From Rhodospirillaceae bacterium (GTDB lineage: Bacteria > Pseudomonadota > Alphaproteobacteria > Kiloniellales > DSM-21159), in contig JAJUFM010000004.1 in assembly GCA_029265995.1 (NCBI GenBank), positions 1-56,719 on the forward strand: 56,719 bases of DNA, read 5' to 3'. The stretch's first letter is position 1. Each line of letters opens with the position of its first letter. The notes under the pieces are model-generated. The model searched no databases and had not been told where the DNA came from. It worked only from the letters and a program-made list of their open reading frames with translations. Positions 23,023-35,438 of the stretch are shown in pieces. A program made the position numbers and the translations under genes.

Positions 23023-23568
23023 TCAGCGGGCGATCACCGCCTGGCGCTGGATCTTCTTTTGAAGTTGCAGAACGCCGTAAAGCAAGGCCTCGGCCGTTGG
23101 CGGGCAGCCCGGGACGTAGATATCAACCGGCACCACCCGATCGCACCCCCGCACGACCGAGTAGGAATAGTGATAGTAGCCGCCGCCATTGGCGCAGGAG
23201 CCCATGGAAATGACCCAACGAGGCTCGGCCATCTGGTCGTAGACCTTGCGCAGCGCCGGCGCCATCTTGTTGCAGAGGGTTCCCGCGACGATCATCACGT
23301 CCGACTGCCGGGGACTTGGGCGGAACACAGTGCCAAAGCGATCCAGGTCATAGCGGCTGGCCGCAGTATGCATCATTTCGACGGCGCAGCATGCCAGGCC
23401 AAAGGTCATCGGCCACAGGGAGCCGGACTGGGCCCAGGCGGCCAGCCGATCCATCTGGGCAACGACAAAGCCCTTTTCCTGTATCTCATCGGTAACGCGG
23501 CTGAGCACCTGATCCTGCTGCGCTCCCCGCGGCAAAGCTGCCCCTTGGGGCTGGGTGATCACTCCCAT
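23023..23568 (-). CDS. nuoB: NADH-quinone oxidoreductase subunit B
   Basis: 181 residues from the ATG at 23568. It carries the N2 cluster that reduces quinone, with ligands Cys60, Cys61 ([11 protein letters not shown]), Cys125 (GSCANGGG) and Cys155 (PGCPPTAEA). The ATG at 23568 has a G-rich AAGGGGG upstream and overlaps the nuoA end by 10 bp. An in-frame GTG at 23589 would add seven residues but lacks a ribosome binding site. Confidence 0.97.
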   Translation of the reverse strand: MGVITQPQGAALPRGAQQDQVLSRVTDEIQEKGFVVAQMDRLAAWAQSGSLWPMTFGLACCAVEMMHTAASRYDLDRFGTVFRPSPRQSDVMIVAGTLCNKMAPALRKVYDQMAEPRWVISMGSCANGGGYYHYSYSVVRGCDRVVPVDIYVPGCPPTAEALLYGVLQLQKKIQRQAVIAR

Positions 23569-23924
23569 TCGAGCGCCCCCTTCTTCCACTCATAAACAAA
23601 ACCAATCGTCAGCAGCCCGAGGAACACCATCATCGACCAGAAACCGAACATACCGGTGTCCGAAAGCGTGATCGCCCAGGGGAAGAGAAAGGCGACCTCA
23701 AGGTCGAAAATGATGAAGAGGATGGCGACGAGGTAGAAGCGCACATCGAACTTAGAGCGCGCATCATCGAACGCTTCGAAGCCGCACTCGTAGGCCGAGA
23801 CCTTCTCGCTGTCCGGCCGTTGACGGGCGACGAGGTAAGATCCCGCGACCATCACGATTCCAAGGCCCAGCGCCACGCCGATGAAAATCAGGATCGGAAG
23901 GTACTCTACCAGGATTGGATTCAT
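23559..23924 (-). CDS. nuoA: NADH-quinone oxidoreductase subunit A
   Basis: 121 residues with three transmembrane helices and the signature [20 protein letters not shown]. It is the first gene of the nuo cluster. A possible -10 box TATAGT lies on the minus strand at 24068-24073 with a weak TTTCCC 17 bp further upstream, which would leave a leader of about 137 nt. The cluster could also be read through from tRNA-Asp. Confidence 0.97.
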   Translation of the reverse strand: MNPILVEYLPILIFIGVALGLGIVMVAGSYLVARQRPDSEKVSAYECGFEAFDDARSKFDVRFYLVAILFIIFDLEVAFLFPWAITLSDTGMFGFWSMMVFLGLLTIGFVYEWKKGALEWE

Positions 23925-24197
23925 CTCCTGCCCCTCGGGTAAGGTTTCACCGCCCGCCTTTCGGCGCGCGATGCGGAACTCCTCCTCTTCGCCTTTCTTC
24001 CGGCGCAGCTGGTACAGAGTTCTCAGCGCTCGACCGCAGCGAAACGAAACGGCTTGTGCGCGGCGCGACTATAGGCTGACCGCCCCGGCGGGGAAAGGGG
24101 CGAATGGCGCATCGAAAGCCTGCGCAAACCGCGACGACTGAAGGCTTTAGCTCAGCGGCGCTGTGCTTGCAATGTCTTGGGGATTTCGGTCTGAGGG

Positions 24198-24274
<77 letters not shown>

Positions 24275-24454
24275 TCGCCAAGTCGCCTGCCGAAGTGTTC
24301 TTCGGCGGCGTCGGCCGGGGAGTACTCCAGCGCCGCAGGGGTGTCAAGCGAAACCAACTCCACGATGTGCCAGTCCGTCTGGACCTCAGGCGCCTCTTGA
24401 TCCTAGATTCCACACCTCCATTCCTTCCGCTTTTTTTAAGGACAAGAAGACATC

Positions 24455-25633
24455 ATGCTGCCGCTTGCATCCGCCGTGTCGCGCCTGGGCACGGAAACCG
24501 CCTTCGAAGTTCTCGCCCGCGCCAAAGCACTGGAGGCGAGGGGCAAGTCGGTCATCAACCTGGGAATCGGCCAACCGGATTTCCCCACCCCGCCGCACAT
24601 CGTCGAAGCCGCGGTAAAGGCCCTGCGCGACGGTCATCACGGCTACACACCCGCCAACGGCATACCGGAGCTTCGCCAAGCCGTCGCAGCGAAACTCGAA
24701 GACCGCGCGGGGGCGCCTCTCGATCCCGATCGGGTCATCGCAGTGCCCGGCGGCAAGGTCACGATGTTCTTCGCGATCACGATGTTCGGCGAGCCCGGCG
24801 CGGAGATCCTTTATCCCAATCCGGGCTTCCCGATCTATGAATCGGTGATCCGCTACTCCGGTGCAACGCCGGTAGCCTTGCCGCTGCACGAAGACAAGGG
24901 TTTCGCCTTCTCCGCCGACGAAGTACTGGCGCGGATCAACGAGCGCACCCGGCTCATCATCTTGAACAGCCCGGCCAACCCGACAGGCGGGGTGGTGCCG
25001 AAGGAAGAGCTGGATCGATTGGTCGAAGGGCTGGAAGCCTGGCCGCAAGTCACGGTTCTTTCCGATGAGATCTACGGCGAAATGCTCTACGACGGCCTGC
25101 AGCACACCTCGCTGCTGAGCTATGAGTCCATACGCGATCGGGTGATCCTGCTCGATGGCGTCTCAAAGACCTACGCCATGACCGGCTGGCGCCTTGGCTA
25201 CGGTTACTGGCCCCAGGAGTTAGTAGCCCCCGCGGTTCGTCTAGCGGTCAACTCCGTCTCCTGCGTCAATGCGCCGACACAATGGGCGGCGATCGCGGCT
25301 TTGGAGGGCCCTCAGGATGCAGTGCATGAGATGGTAGCCGCCTTTGACGAGCGGCGGCGCGCCGTAGTGGCTGGCTTGAACGAAATAGAGGGCATCTCCT
25401 GCGTCACTCCCGGAGGAGCCTTTTATGCTTTCCCGAACATCACCGGCACCGGCCTCAAGGCAAAAGATCTAGAGAAGGGTCTATTGGAAGAGGCCGGGGT
25501 TGCCGCCATCGCCGGTACTTCCTTCGGGGCGGAAGGCGAGGGCTATCTTCGTATCTCCTACGCCAACTCCTTGCCGAACATACAAGAAGCCTTGAAGCGG
25601 ATTGCGGATTGGCTTGCGCAACAGCATAGCTGA
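24455..25633 (+). CDS. Class I/II PLP-dependent aminotransferase
   Basis: 392 residues of the fold-type I aspartate aminotransferase superfamily. PLP-binding Lys238 lies in SKTYAMTGWRLGYG, with Asp204 and Tyr207 in LSDEIYGEM and the substrate Arg near the C-terminus in GYLRISYANS. NSPANPTGG (171-179) is also typical. The amino donor and acceptor cannot be told from sequence; aspartate-type or branched substrates are both possible. AAGGA precedes the ATG after a run of T. It is divergent from tRNA-Asp and nuo, and a perfect inverted repeat follows 35 bp after the stop. Confidence 0.88.
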   Translation: MLPLASAVSRLGTETAFEVLARAKALEARGKSVINLGIGQPDFPTPPHIVEAAVKALRDGHHGYTPANGIPELRQAVAAKLEDRAGAPLDPDRVIAVPGGKVTMFFAITMFGEPGAEILYPNPGFPIYESVIRYSGATPVALPLHEDKGFAFSADEVLARINERTRLIILNSPANPTGGVVPKEELDRLVEGLEAWPQVTVLSDEIYGEMLYDGLQHTSLLSYESIRDRVILLDGVSKTYAMTGWRLGYGYWPQELVAPAVRLAVNSVSCVNAPTQWAAIAALEGPQDAVHEMVAAFDERRRAVVAGLNEIEGISCVTPGGAFYAFPNITGTGLKAKDLEKGLLEEAGVAAIAGTSFGAEGEGYLRISYANSLPNIQEALKRIADWLAQQHS

Positions 25634-25668
25634 ACCGGCGTACTCAGCGATCTATGGAAACAGGAAAC

Positions 25669-25710
25669 GCGCGCCAAAATAGGAGGTATTACGCCCCTAT
25701 TTTGGCGCGC
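25669..25710. repeat. Perfect 15-bp inverted repeat (hairpin)
   Basis: GCGCGCCAAAATAGG (25669-25683) and its exact complement (25696-25710) flank a 12-nt loop. The site is 35 bp after the aminotransferase stop, where a terminator would be expected, but no T-run follows on either strand. It may be a Rho-dependent end with an RNA-stabilising hairpin, or a protein-binding site. Confidence 0.7.
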
Positions 25711-26194
25711 CCGCTTCAAGGCGACACAACACTTGCAGAGCAACGGAACCGAGTTGACGACATAATCTCAGGTCCGAGTAAATCTTTCGTGGAACCGACA
25801 CCGGCAATCTGTCTACTGCCCGTTCCACTCTTCGGAAACATCCTCTGCATTCTATCTGAGTTACGCTCGTCCCCTGGGCGAGCTCGACAGGTTTTGAATT
25901 GCCCGCCTCAGTAATGAAGCGATTCCTTCTCTGCCGCCGTGAAGATGCCTTTTGATCCTGTGATCTGTACCTGGAGCCGACAGTTCATTGAAAGACTAGT
26001 CATCCGCCCCCCTGCAAGGGAGTAGGAAGACAACGAAAGGCTTCTGAGGTGTTGAGGAACGAATAGTAGCCTGGCGCAATTCCATCGCGGCACTGTCATC
26101 GGCCTCTTTTAATGCGCCGCATTATGGTCGCAAAAGCTATCCGTTGCACGGTCAGCAGGCCTTATACCTCCTTATGTGCATAGACGCCCGACGC
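25711..26194. other. Intergenic stretch without recognisable gene
   Basis: About 480 bp between the inverted repeat and the mucR regulatory region. Short open frames exist on both strands, but none has a credible ribosome binding site or recognisable protein. Base composition is visibly less GC-rich than the flanking genes. I see no tRNA, riboswitch or insertion-sequence end. Confidence 0.6.
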
Positions 26195-26225
26195 ACCACA
26201 CTGATATTTTCCTGTGTGGTCGTCG
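26190..26225. repeat. Interrupted inverted repeat upstream of mucR
   Basis: ACCACAC (26195-26201) and GTGTGGT (26214-26220) form a 7-bp perfect stem around an AT-rich 12-nt loop. Outer CGAC/GTCG extend it across a small internal bulge. It lies just upstream of the predicted mucR promoter and could be an operator or the end of an upstream transcript. Confidence 0.5.
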
Positions 26226-26232
26226 GTAATGC

Positions 26233-26261
26233 TTGAAAATTCTCTTCTTGGACTTTAATTG
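26233..26261 (+). promoter_or_regulatory. Predicted mucR promoter
   Basis: TTGAAA (26233-26238) and TAATTG (26256-26261) are 17 bp apart, predicting a start near 26268 and a leader of about 31 nt. The surrounding DNA is AT-rich with T-A steps, the kind of target MucR proteins bind, so autoregulation is plausible. Confidence 0.5.
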
Positions 26262-26298
26262 CTGCTTTTAATCAAGGTTCCATGGACAGGAGTTCAGC

Positions 26299-26772
26299 GT
26301 GGAAGACAATTCTGATCAAAAGCTTCACCCGGCAGACCTTTTGGCTCACACAACACAAATCGTGGCCGCGCATGTAGGGCATAATGCCGTATCGCCGGCT
26401 GATGTCCCCGGACTAATCAAATCAGTTCATGAAGCGCTGAGTTCGATTGGAGAGACTCAGGTTGAGGAAGCACCTCCTGAGCCAGCCGTTCCCATTCGTC
26501 GCTCGATCACGCCCGATTACTTGATTTGTCTGGAAGACGGCAAGAAGCTGAAGATGTTGCGGCGTCATCTGCAGACTGCTTTCGGCATGACGCCGGAAGA
26601 GTACCGGGCCAAGTGGGGGCTGCCCGCCGACTATCCCATGGTGGCGCCGAACTACGCGAAGCAGCGCAGCGAACTGGCAAAGCGGATTGGTCTTGGTCGC
26701 CGTGCAGCGGAGCCCGAGCCCGCCAAGACGACGAAGACGCGCCGCGGTGGCCGCAAGAAGGCTGCAGCCTGA
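26299..26772 (+). CDS. MucR/Ros family transcriptional regulator
   Basis: 157 residues with a GTG start preceded by AGGAG at 6-nt spacing. The N-terminal ~60 residues form the oligomerisation region; the Ros/MucR DNA-binding domain spans about 70-134 (SITPDYLICLEDGKKLKMLRRH and MTPEEYRAKWGL). The zinc-site positions are Cys77, Asp80 and His90. The usual second His is replaced in LQTAFGM, as in several other MucR homologues. A basic tail rich in Lys, Arg and Ala follows. MucR proteins are H-NS-like silencers of exopolysaccharide, motility and virulence genes. No target genes are adjacent. Confidence 0.93.
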   Translation: MEDNSDQKLHPADLLAHTTQIVAAHVGHNAVSPADVPGLIKSVHEALSSIGETQVEEAPPEPAVPIRRSITPDYLICLEDGKKLKMLRRHLQTAFGMTPEEYRAKWGLPADYPMVAPNYAKQRSELAKRIGLGRRAAEPEPAKTTKTRRGGRKKAAA

Positions 26773-26911
26773 TTTACAGTCGCGTTTACGCGCAACTGTT
26801 CATAAGCATTCGATCGGAAGGCTCTGAGGAAGGGCGCGAAAGCTTTACTCGGGATCTCCCACGGTCCTGACTCGCCCTCTTTACTCACCGCAGCACTTCA
26901 CAGGCAGGGGT

Positions 26912-26942
26912 GCCTGGTACCATCAGGGCTCCTGTACCAGGC
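26912..26942. terminator. Hairpin between convergent mucR and marR
   Basis: GCCTGGTAC (26912-26920) and GTACCAGGC (26934-26942) form a perfect 9-bp stem with a 13-nt loop. It covers the stop codon of the MarR gene and lies 139 bp after mucR. Neither side has a clear T-run, so intrinsic termination is uncertain. Confidence 0.45.
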
Positions 26943-27378
26943 TTCGCAAATCAGCGCAGAAGCGATCCAAGTCGCTCCCTTCCGTGAGTTTGCGCACCTC
27001 TTCCTGTGTCTTTTCCCAAAAAGGTAAAGCAGCGGCCAGAGCCTTCCGGCCAGCTTGGGTCAATCTAAGTCGGCGACTGCGCCGATCTTTTGGATCGACG
27101 GCGACAACGACCAGGCCTTGCCGCTCTAGCGGTTTGAGATTAGCGGTCAGGGTTGTGCGATCCATAGCAAGAAGGTCCGACACTGCACCCATGGTGGGCG
27201 GTTCGGGACGGTTCAGCGACATCAAAAGAGAAAACTGGCCACTGGTGAGCCCAAGCGGCCGGAAAGCTTCGTCATAGCGGCGGGCAAGTGCACGCGCCGC
27301 TCTCTGAACGTGCAGGCAGAGGCAGCTATCCCTTACTCGGATTGTCGTTTCAAAAGTGACTTCTTCCGCTTCAGACAT
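26923..27378 (-). CDS. MarR family transcriptional regulator
   Basis: 151 residues. The winged-helix core includes LTSGQFSLLMSLNRPEPPTMGAVSDL, the recognition helix in MDRTTLTANLKPLERQG and the wing DPKDRRSRRLRLTQAGR, all typical of MarR. Cys18 and Cys20 in RDSCLCLHV near the N-terminus could sense thiol oxidation, but that is speculation. The ligand is unknown. A perfect palindrome lies 27 bp upstream of the start codon. The gene is divergent from the cytochrome c gene, which may be its target. Confidence 0.88.
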   Translation of the reverse strand: MSEAEEVTFETTIRVRDSCLCLHVQRAARALARRYDEAFRPLGLTSGQFSLLMSLNRPEPPTMGAVSDLLAMDRTTLTANLKPLERQGLVVVAVDPKDRRSRRLRLTQAGRKALAAALPFWEKTQEEVRKLTEGSDLDRFCADLRSLVQEP

Positions 27379-27404
27379 CTTCTTTCAAAAGCAACCCGCC
27401 CGAC

Positions 27405-27422
27405 CATGTTGATATCAACATG
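27405..27422. promoter_or_regulatory. 18-bp perfect palindrome, candidate MarR operator
   Basis: CATGTTGATATCAACATG is fully self-complementary and sits 27 bp upstream of the marR ATG in the divergent interval with the cytochrome gene. Size and symmetry fit a MarR dimer site. On the minus strand TTGTAG lies about 17 bp upstream of TTGATA inside the palindrome, so bound repressor would cover the -10 region of marR. Confidence 0.65.
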
Positions 27423-27615
27423 ACGGCTCCGCATCCTACAGACAAGATGGGAGAGGCGCGGTTGCCAGCTAAAGTGCCAATACCAGCACGCCGCCGTCCG
27501 CACCGGACAGCTCAAACGCTACTCCTCTAAAGATACACTTCTTGAAGAAGACGCCGCTCGATTATTGTTGCCAGAGGCGTTTTACAAGATAACCGCAGAT
27601 CGGGGGTGGGCGAGG

Positions 27616-28386
27616 ATGAGGCAACTGTGCGCGCTGTCTTTGGTTGCAGTTGGTGCCGGAATAGCCGCAGCCGGAGCCCAAGCGGAAGATACCCTGCAGC
27701 GTGGGGCCTATCTTGTAAACACCGTCATGGCCTGTGGAAACTGTCATACCTCGGTGGGACCCGCCGGCCCCGGGCCGGAACTTGCTGGCGGCCTCCCCTT
27801 CGAGCTGCCCTCCTTCACGACCTACGCCGCGAACCTCACGCCTGATCGGAAAACCGGCATCGGAGACTGGAGCGACCAGGAGATTGGGCGGGCCATCCGG
27901 GAAGGTATCGGTAGAGACGGTCGTCTGCTTGCGCCGGTCATGCCCGCTGAGTTCTTTCAGCACCTCTCCGATCAAGATCTTGCAGCCGTCATCTCCTACC
28001 TGCGACAGCTGGAGCCGGTGCGCAACGAGGTGCCGCCCAGCATCTTCAGGATGCCGTTGCCGGTGACCTGGGTCGAGCCGATCACCGCCGTGGCGGAGCC
28101 GGACAGGAGCGACCCCGTGGCTTACGGCGCCTACCTTGGGCAGATCGCCCATTGCATGGAATGCCACACCCCGCGCGATGATCAAGGACATTTGGATTTG
28201 GCACGCCTTGGGGCTGGCCAACATGAGTTCATTGGGCCCTGGGGAGTGTCTGTATCCGCCAACATCACACCCAACGCGGAGACGGGGATCGGCGGGTGGA
28301 GCGATGCGGAGATCAAGCGCGCAATCACCGAGGGCATCTCGCGCAACGGCTATGAACTGCGGCCGCCTATGGCCTTCTCCTACTAA
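27616..28386 (+). pseudogene. Diheme cytochrome c, truncated by in-frame stop
   Basis: 256 residues from the chosen ATG at 27616, which begins a good signal peptide (hydrophobic 6-20, cleavage after AQA near 23). An upstream in-frame start at 27565 would bury it. Two heme sites are present, CGNCH (40-44) and CMECH (180-184), with likely Met ligands in LAPVMP and RPPMAF. The frame stops at TAA (28384-28386), but the same frame continues for 22 codons as AGIADEDLDALISWLRSLPP to a TAG at 28453-28455. That tail matches the helix ending the first heme domain (HLSDQDLAAVISYLRQLEP). The product would lack its last helix, so this is either a recent pseudogene or a sequencing error. Proteins of this type carry electrons from periplasmic dehydrogenases. 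Confidence 0.8.
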
Positions 28387-28455
28387 GCCGGCATTGCTGA
28401 TGAAGACCTGGATGCCCTGATCAGCTGGCTGCGGAGCCTGCCCCCGGCGGAATAG
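28387..28455 (+). other. Remnant C-terminus of the diheme cytochrome
   Basis: This in-frame continuation after the TAA encodes 22 residues plus a natural TAG. The amphipathic sequence ending SLPPAE is the usual end of such cytochromes. It is translated only if the TAA is read through or is an artefact. Confidence 0.7.
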
Positions 28456-28472
28456 ACGCCAGAGGTCGAGGA

Positions 28473-32577
<4,105 letters not shown>

Positions 32578-32584
32578 GCCCGTG

Positions 32585-33430
32585 TCAGAAGACCGTGCGC
32601 CAGACCCGCGAGATCCAGGAACGCTGCTCGAGGTCCTCCACAGGGCGAAGGTCCTGCCCGGTCAAGAGCGCATAGGAATCCAGATACCAGTCGGAGCCCG
32701 GGTAGTTGTGACCCAGGACAGCGGCGGTTGCCTGCGCCTCGTCGGTGATGCCGAGAGCGAGGTTGGATTCGACCAGGCGATGCAGGGCTTCCGGAACATG
32801 CGTCGTGGTCTGGTAGTCACGCACCACGATCTGGAAGCGATTGATAGCTGCGAGATGTTCACCCTGGCGCTGATAGTAGCGGCCGATCGTCATCTGCTGC
32901 CCGGCCAGGTGATCTCTCGCCAGATCCAGCTTCAAGGCGGCGTCGCGGGCGTAGTTGGTTTCCGGAAAGCGGGCAACCACCTCTTCCAGGGCCTGCATAG
33001 CCTCACGCGTCATCGATTGATCGCGTTCCACATCCGCGATCTGCTCATAGTAGCTGATCGCCTTGAGATAATAGGCGTAGGCTATGTCCTGATGTCCGGG
33101 ATGAAGCTGTATGAAGCGGTCCAGCGTGTTGATCGCTTCGTCGTAGGAGTCTGCCTGATAATAGGTATAGGCCGTCATTAACTGGGCACGCGGTGCCCAA
33201 ACTGAATAGGGATGCTGGCGCTCCACTTCATCGAAGTTGCGCGCAGCCTGCTCATACTGCCCCTCTCCCAAATAGGAGAGACCGAGGTTGTAGAACTCTT
33301 CAGCCGGCCGCTCGACGTAAATCTTGTCATCCCTGGATGAAGAACAGGACGCCAAAAGCAGCATGGCTGCGCCTGTCACCCACAGACGCTTGTTAGACAG
33401 GATGTTCAATAGGGGACTGGTGCCCGGCAT
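32585..33430 (-). CDS. bamD: Outer membrane assembly factor BamD
   Basis: 281 residues. The N-terminus is a lipoprotein signal with lipobox LASC (26-29), so mature protein begins at Cys29 and is anchored to the outer membrane. TPR-like repeats follow (AEEFYNLGLSYLGEGQYEQA and later helices). It is the essential lipoprotein partner of BamA in folding outer membrane proteins. It heads bamD-recN-ligA and has its own predicted promoter. Confidence 0.96.
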   Translation of the reverse strand: MPGTSPLLNILSNKRLWVTGAAMLLLASCSSSRDDKIYVERPAEEFYNLGLSYLGEGQYEQAARNFDEVERQHPYSVWAPRAQLMTAYTYYQADSYDEAINTLDRFIQLHPGHQDIAYAYYLKAISYYEQIADVERDQSMTREAMQALEEVVARFPETNYARDAALKLDLARDHLAGQQMTIGRYYQRQGEHLAAINRFQIVVRDYQTTTHVPEALHRLVESNLALGITDEAQATAAVLGHNYPGSDWYLDSYALLTGQDLRPVEDLEQRSWISRVWRTVF

Positions 33431-33457
33431 GCGTGAGAGCCCTCATAAGACGCGCCG

Positions 33458-33486
33458 ACTATAGGCACATGCTGCTATGCGCTCAA
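33458..33486 (-). promoter_or_regulatory. Predicted bamD promoter
   Basis: On the minus strand TTGAGC (33481-33486) is followed 17 bp later by TATAGT (33458-33463), close to the sigma-70 consensus. The predicted start near 33451 leaves a 21-nt leader. The 10-mer around the -10 box (GACTATAGGC on the plus strand) also occurs upstream of nuoA. This promoter makes bamD-recN-ligA separable from the dcw cluster. Confidence 0.65.
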
Positions 33487-33539
33487 GCCGGGGAAACCTT
33501 GCCGCTGTGAAAGAGATCCGCCCAGCTCAGCCGCCGCCC

Positions 33540-33574
33540 GATCCGAGGGGAGCGCCCGGCGCTTCCCTCGGATC
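33540..33574. repeat. 35-bp near-perfect palindrome between ftsZ and bamD
   Basis: GATCCGAGGG (33540-33549) and CCCTCGGATC (33565-33574) enclose AGCGCC/GGCGCT, with one G-T opposition, giving a stem of up to 17 pairs. It lies 87 bp after the ftsZ stop and upstream of the bamD promoter. This is where the dcw transcript should end, but no T-run follows, so it may be a Rho-independent terminator without a tail, an mRNA 3' stabiliser, or a repeat-family element. Confidence 0.7.
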
Positions 33575-33661
33575 GTCGCTAGCGGAAACAATGGCGAAGG
33601 CAAGAGGCAAGTGCGAGGAGGCGGCCCGGGCCGCTTGGAGAACCCGGATTGCCTCTCTCCC

Positions 33662-35329
33662 TTAGTTCGCCTGGCGGCGCAGGAACGCCGGAATATCCAG
33701 CAGTTCCTCTTCCTCCTTGCTCGTCTGCAGCCGGTCCTGAGGATCAAGACCCAGGCTGGCCTGGGGCTGAACATCTGCCTGCGGCCGGGCCTGCGGCGCA
33801 GGCTGGGGCCGAGCTGCCGTCTGAGGCCTCATGCTCAGGCTCGGCTCACTCCGGGGAGCAGCGTGGGCTTCGCGAGTCGCTGGCCTCTCCGCCTGGGCGG
33901 CTGGGCCCTGCCGTCCTACGCCGGTAACCCGCGTGATGAGCGAGCTAGCCTTGCGCAGGCTGAAGCCTCCAAAGCTGCTCTGGGAGGCGGGCGCCGCCTC
34001 TGGTTCCCTCCGCTCCGCATGCGCGGGCCCGCTGTTCAGCGATGGGCGCGCGGCCACGCGCATTGGCTCCGGCGGGATGAAAGCCTCATCCTGGCCTGCC
34101 TGCTCGGCCTCATGCTCCTCTTCCTGCTGAGGCAGGGCGGCGCCGAGCATTTCTTCCTCGTCCTGGGATTCCGGCTCCTGCTGCGCCAGAGCCGTGGCCT
34201 GGGCCGCGGGACGTGCAGCGGCAGCAACTACCTGGCTGACCCCAAGGGGTTGACCGAGAGGACGGGCCGGCTGAGCCGCCGGCTTGGCCGCAGGGGCGGA
34301 AGCCTGCTGATTTGAGCCAACCACACTGAGCGTCACCGGGCGTGGCTGACCCAGCTTGGCTTCGATGTCAATTCCAGTCGCCACCACAGACACGCGCATG
34401 CGCCCGTTCAGGGACTCGTCGAAGGTCGAACCGAAGATGATGTTGGCGTCGGGATCGACCTCCTCGCGCACACGGTTGGCTGCTTCGTCGACCTCGAAAA
34501 GGGTCATGTCCATGCCGCCGGTGATGTTGATCAGCACCCCTCGCGCGCCTTGCATGGAGACGTCGTCCAGAAGGGGATTCGAAATGGCAGCTTCCGCGGC
34601 AGCAATGGCGCGGTCCTGCCCTTCCGCATCGCCGGTCCCCATCATCGCCTTGCCCATCTCGGTCATGACGGCCCGGATATCGGCGAAGTCGAGGTTGATC
34701 AGGCCGGGCATGATCATCAGGTCGGTTACGCCCCGCACGCCCGAATGCAGCACATCGTCCGCCATCTTGAAGGCATCGGCGAAGGTGGTTTTCTCCGTCG
34801 CCAGGCGGAAGAGATTCTGGTTGGGAATGATGATCAGGGTGTCGACGTACTGCGTCAGCTCTTGAATGCCCTGCTCGGCCATTCTCTGGCGATGGATGCC
34901 CTCGAACTGGAAGGGTTTGGTCACCACGCCTACGGTCAGAATCCCGGCTTCACGGGCCGCGCGGGCCACCACGGGCGCGGCGCCGGTGCCGGTTCCGCCG
35001 CCCATGCCAGCGGTGATGAACACCATATTGGCGCCCTCGAGATGACGCAGGATGTCATCGAGCGACTCCTCGGCCGCTGCCCGCCCGACATCCGGGCGAG
35101 AGCCGGCGCCCAGCCCCGCAGTGATATTGCGGCCCAGCTGGATACGCCGCTCACAGAGGGACTGCTGCATCGCCTGCGCGTCCGTGTTCGCAACGACGAA
35201 TTCCACGCCCTCCAGATTGGAGCTGATCATGTTGTTGACGGCATTGCCGCCGGCTCCGCCCACGCCGATCACCGTAATCTTCGGGCAGAGAACTTCCTCT
35301 TCCATCGGTACGCTAAGATTCAAGTCCAT
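33662..35329 (-). CDS. ftsZ: Cell division protein FtsZ
   Basis: 555 residues, longer than the ~380 of E. coli FtsZ. The tubulin-like GTPase core (about 1-320) has [13 protein letters not shown] and the GTP signature [14 protein letters not shown] linker of roughly 210 residues rich in Ala, Pro, Gln and Glu follows, and the C-terminal peptide DIPAFLRRQ for FtsA binding ends the protein. Long linkers are usual in Alphaproteobacteria. GGAGG lies 5 nt before the ATG. Confidence 0.98.
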   Translation of the reverse strand: MDLNLSVPMEEEVLCPKITVIGVGGAGGNAVNNMISSNLEGVEFVVANTDAQAMQQSLCERRIQLGRNITAGLGAGSRPDVGRAAAEESLDDILRHLEGANMVFITAGMGGGTGTGAAPVVARAAREAGILTVGVVTKPFQFEGIHRQRMAEQGIQELTQYVDTLIIIPNQNLFRLATEKTTFADAFKMADDVLHSGVRGVTDLMIMPGLINLDFADIRAVMTEMGKAMMGTGDAEGQDRAIAAAEAAISNPLLDDVSMQGARGVLINITGGMDMTLFEVDEAANRVREEVDPDANIIFGSTFDESLNGRMRVSVVATGIDIEAKLGQPRPVTLSVVGSNQQASAPAAKPAAQPARPLGQPLGVSQVVAAAARPAAQATALAQQEPESQDEEEMLGAALPQQEEEHEAEQAGQDEAFIPPEPMRVAARPSLNSGPAHAERREPEAAPASQSSFGGFSLRKASSLITRVTGVGRQGPAAQAERPATREAHAAPRSEPSLSMRPQTAARPQPAPQARPQADVQPQASLGLDPQDRLQTSKEEEELLDIPAFLRRQAN

Positions 35330-35367
35330 GGTTGCCTCCGCTTGAAATACCTTCCGCTTTCAACTCG

Positions 35368-35393
35368 CACCGCCGCTTGCCTGGCCGGCGGTG
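35368..35393. repeat. Hairpin in the ftsA-ftsZ gap
   Basis: CACCGCCG (35368-35375) pairs with CGGCGGTG (35386-35393) across a 10-nt loop. The gap of 109 bp is the longest within the dcw cluster, so this structure could modulate ftsZ relative to ftsA by partial termination or RNA processing. Confidence 0.4.
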
Positions 35394-35438
35394 GGCTCTC
35401 GGGCCGTCTTCCGACCCTTTCATCCCCATCACCCCTCA

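Noticed and set aside
24289..24306. Small hairpin GCCGAAG/CTTCGGC upstream of tRNA-Asp
   Set aside because: Too short and lacking a T-run to call a terminator; kept only as a remark under the tRNA.
25654..25914. 86-residue plus-strand open frame after the aminotransferase
   Set aside because: It runs through the inverted repeat, has no Shine-Dalgarno and encodes no recognisable protein.
26252..26273. TTAA pair near the mucR promoter resembling a CtrA site
   Set aside because: The spacing is 9 nt; the CtrA full site is TTAA-N7-TTAA.
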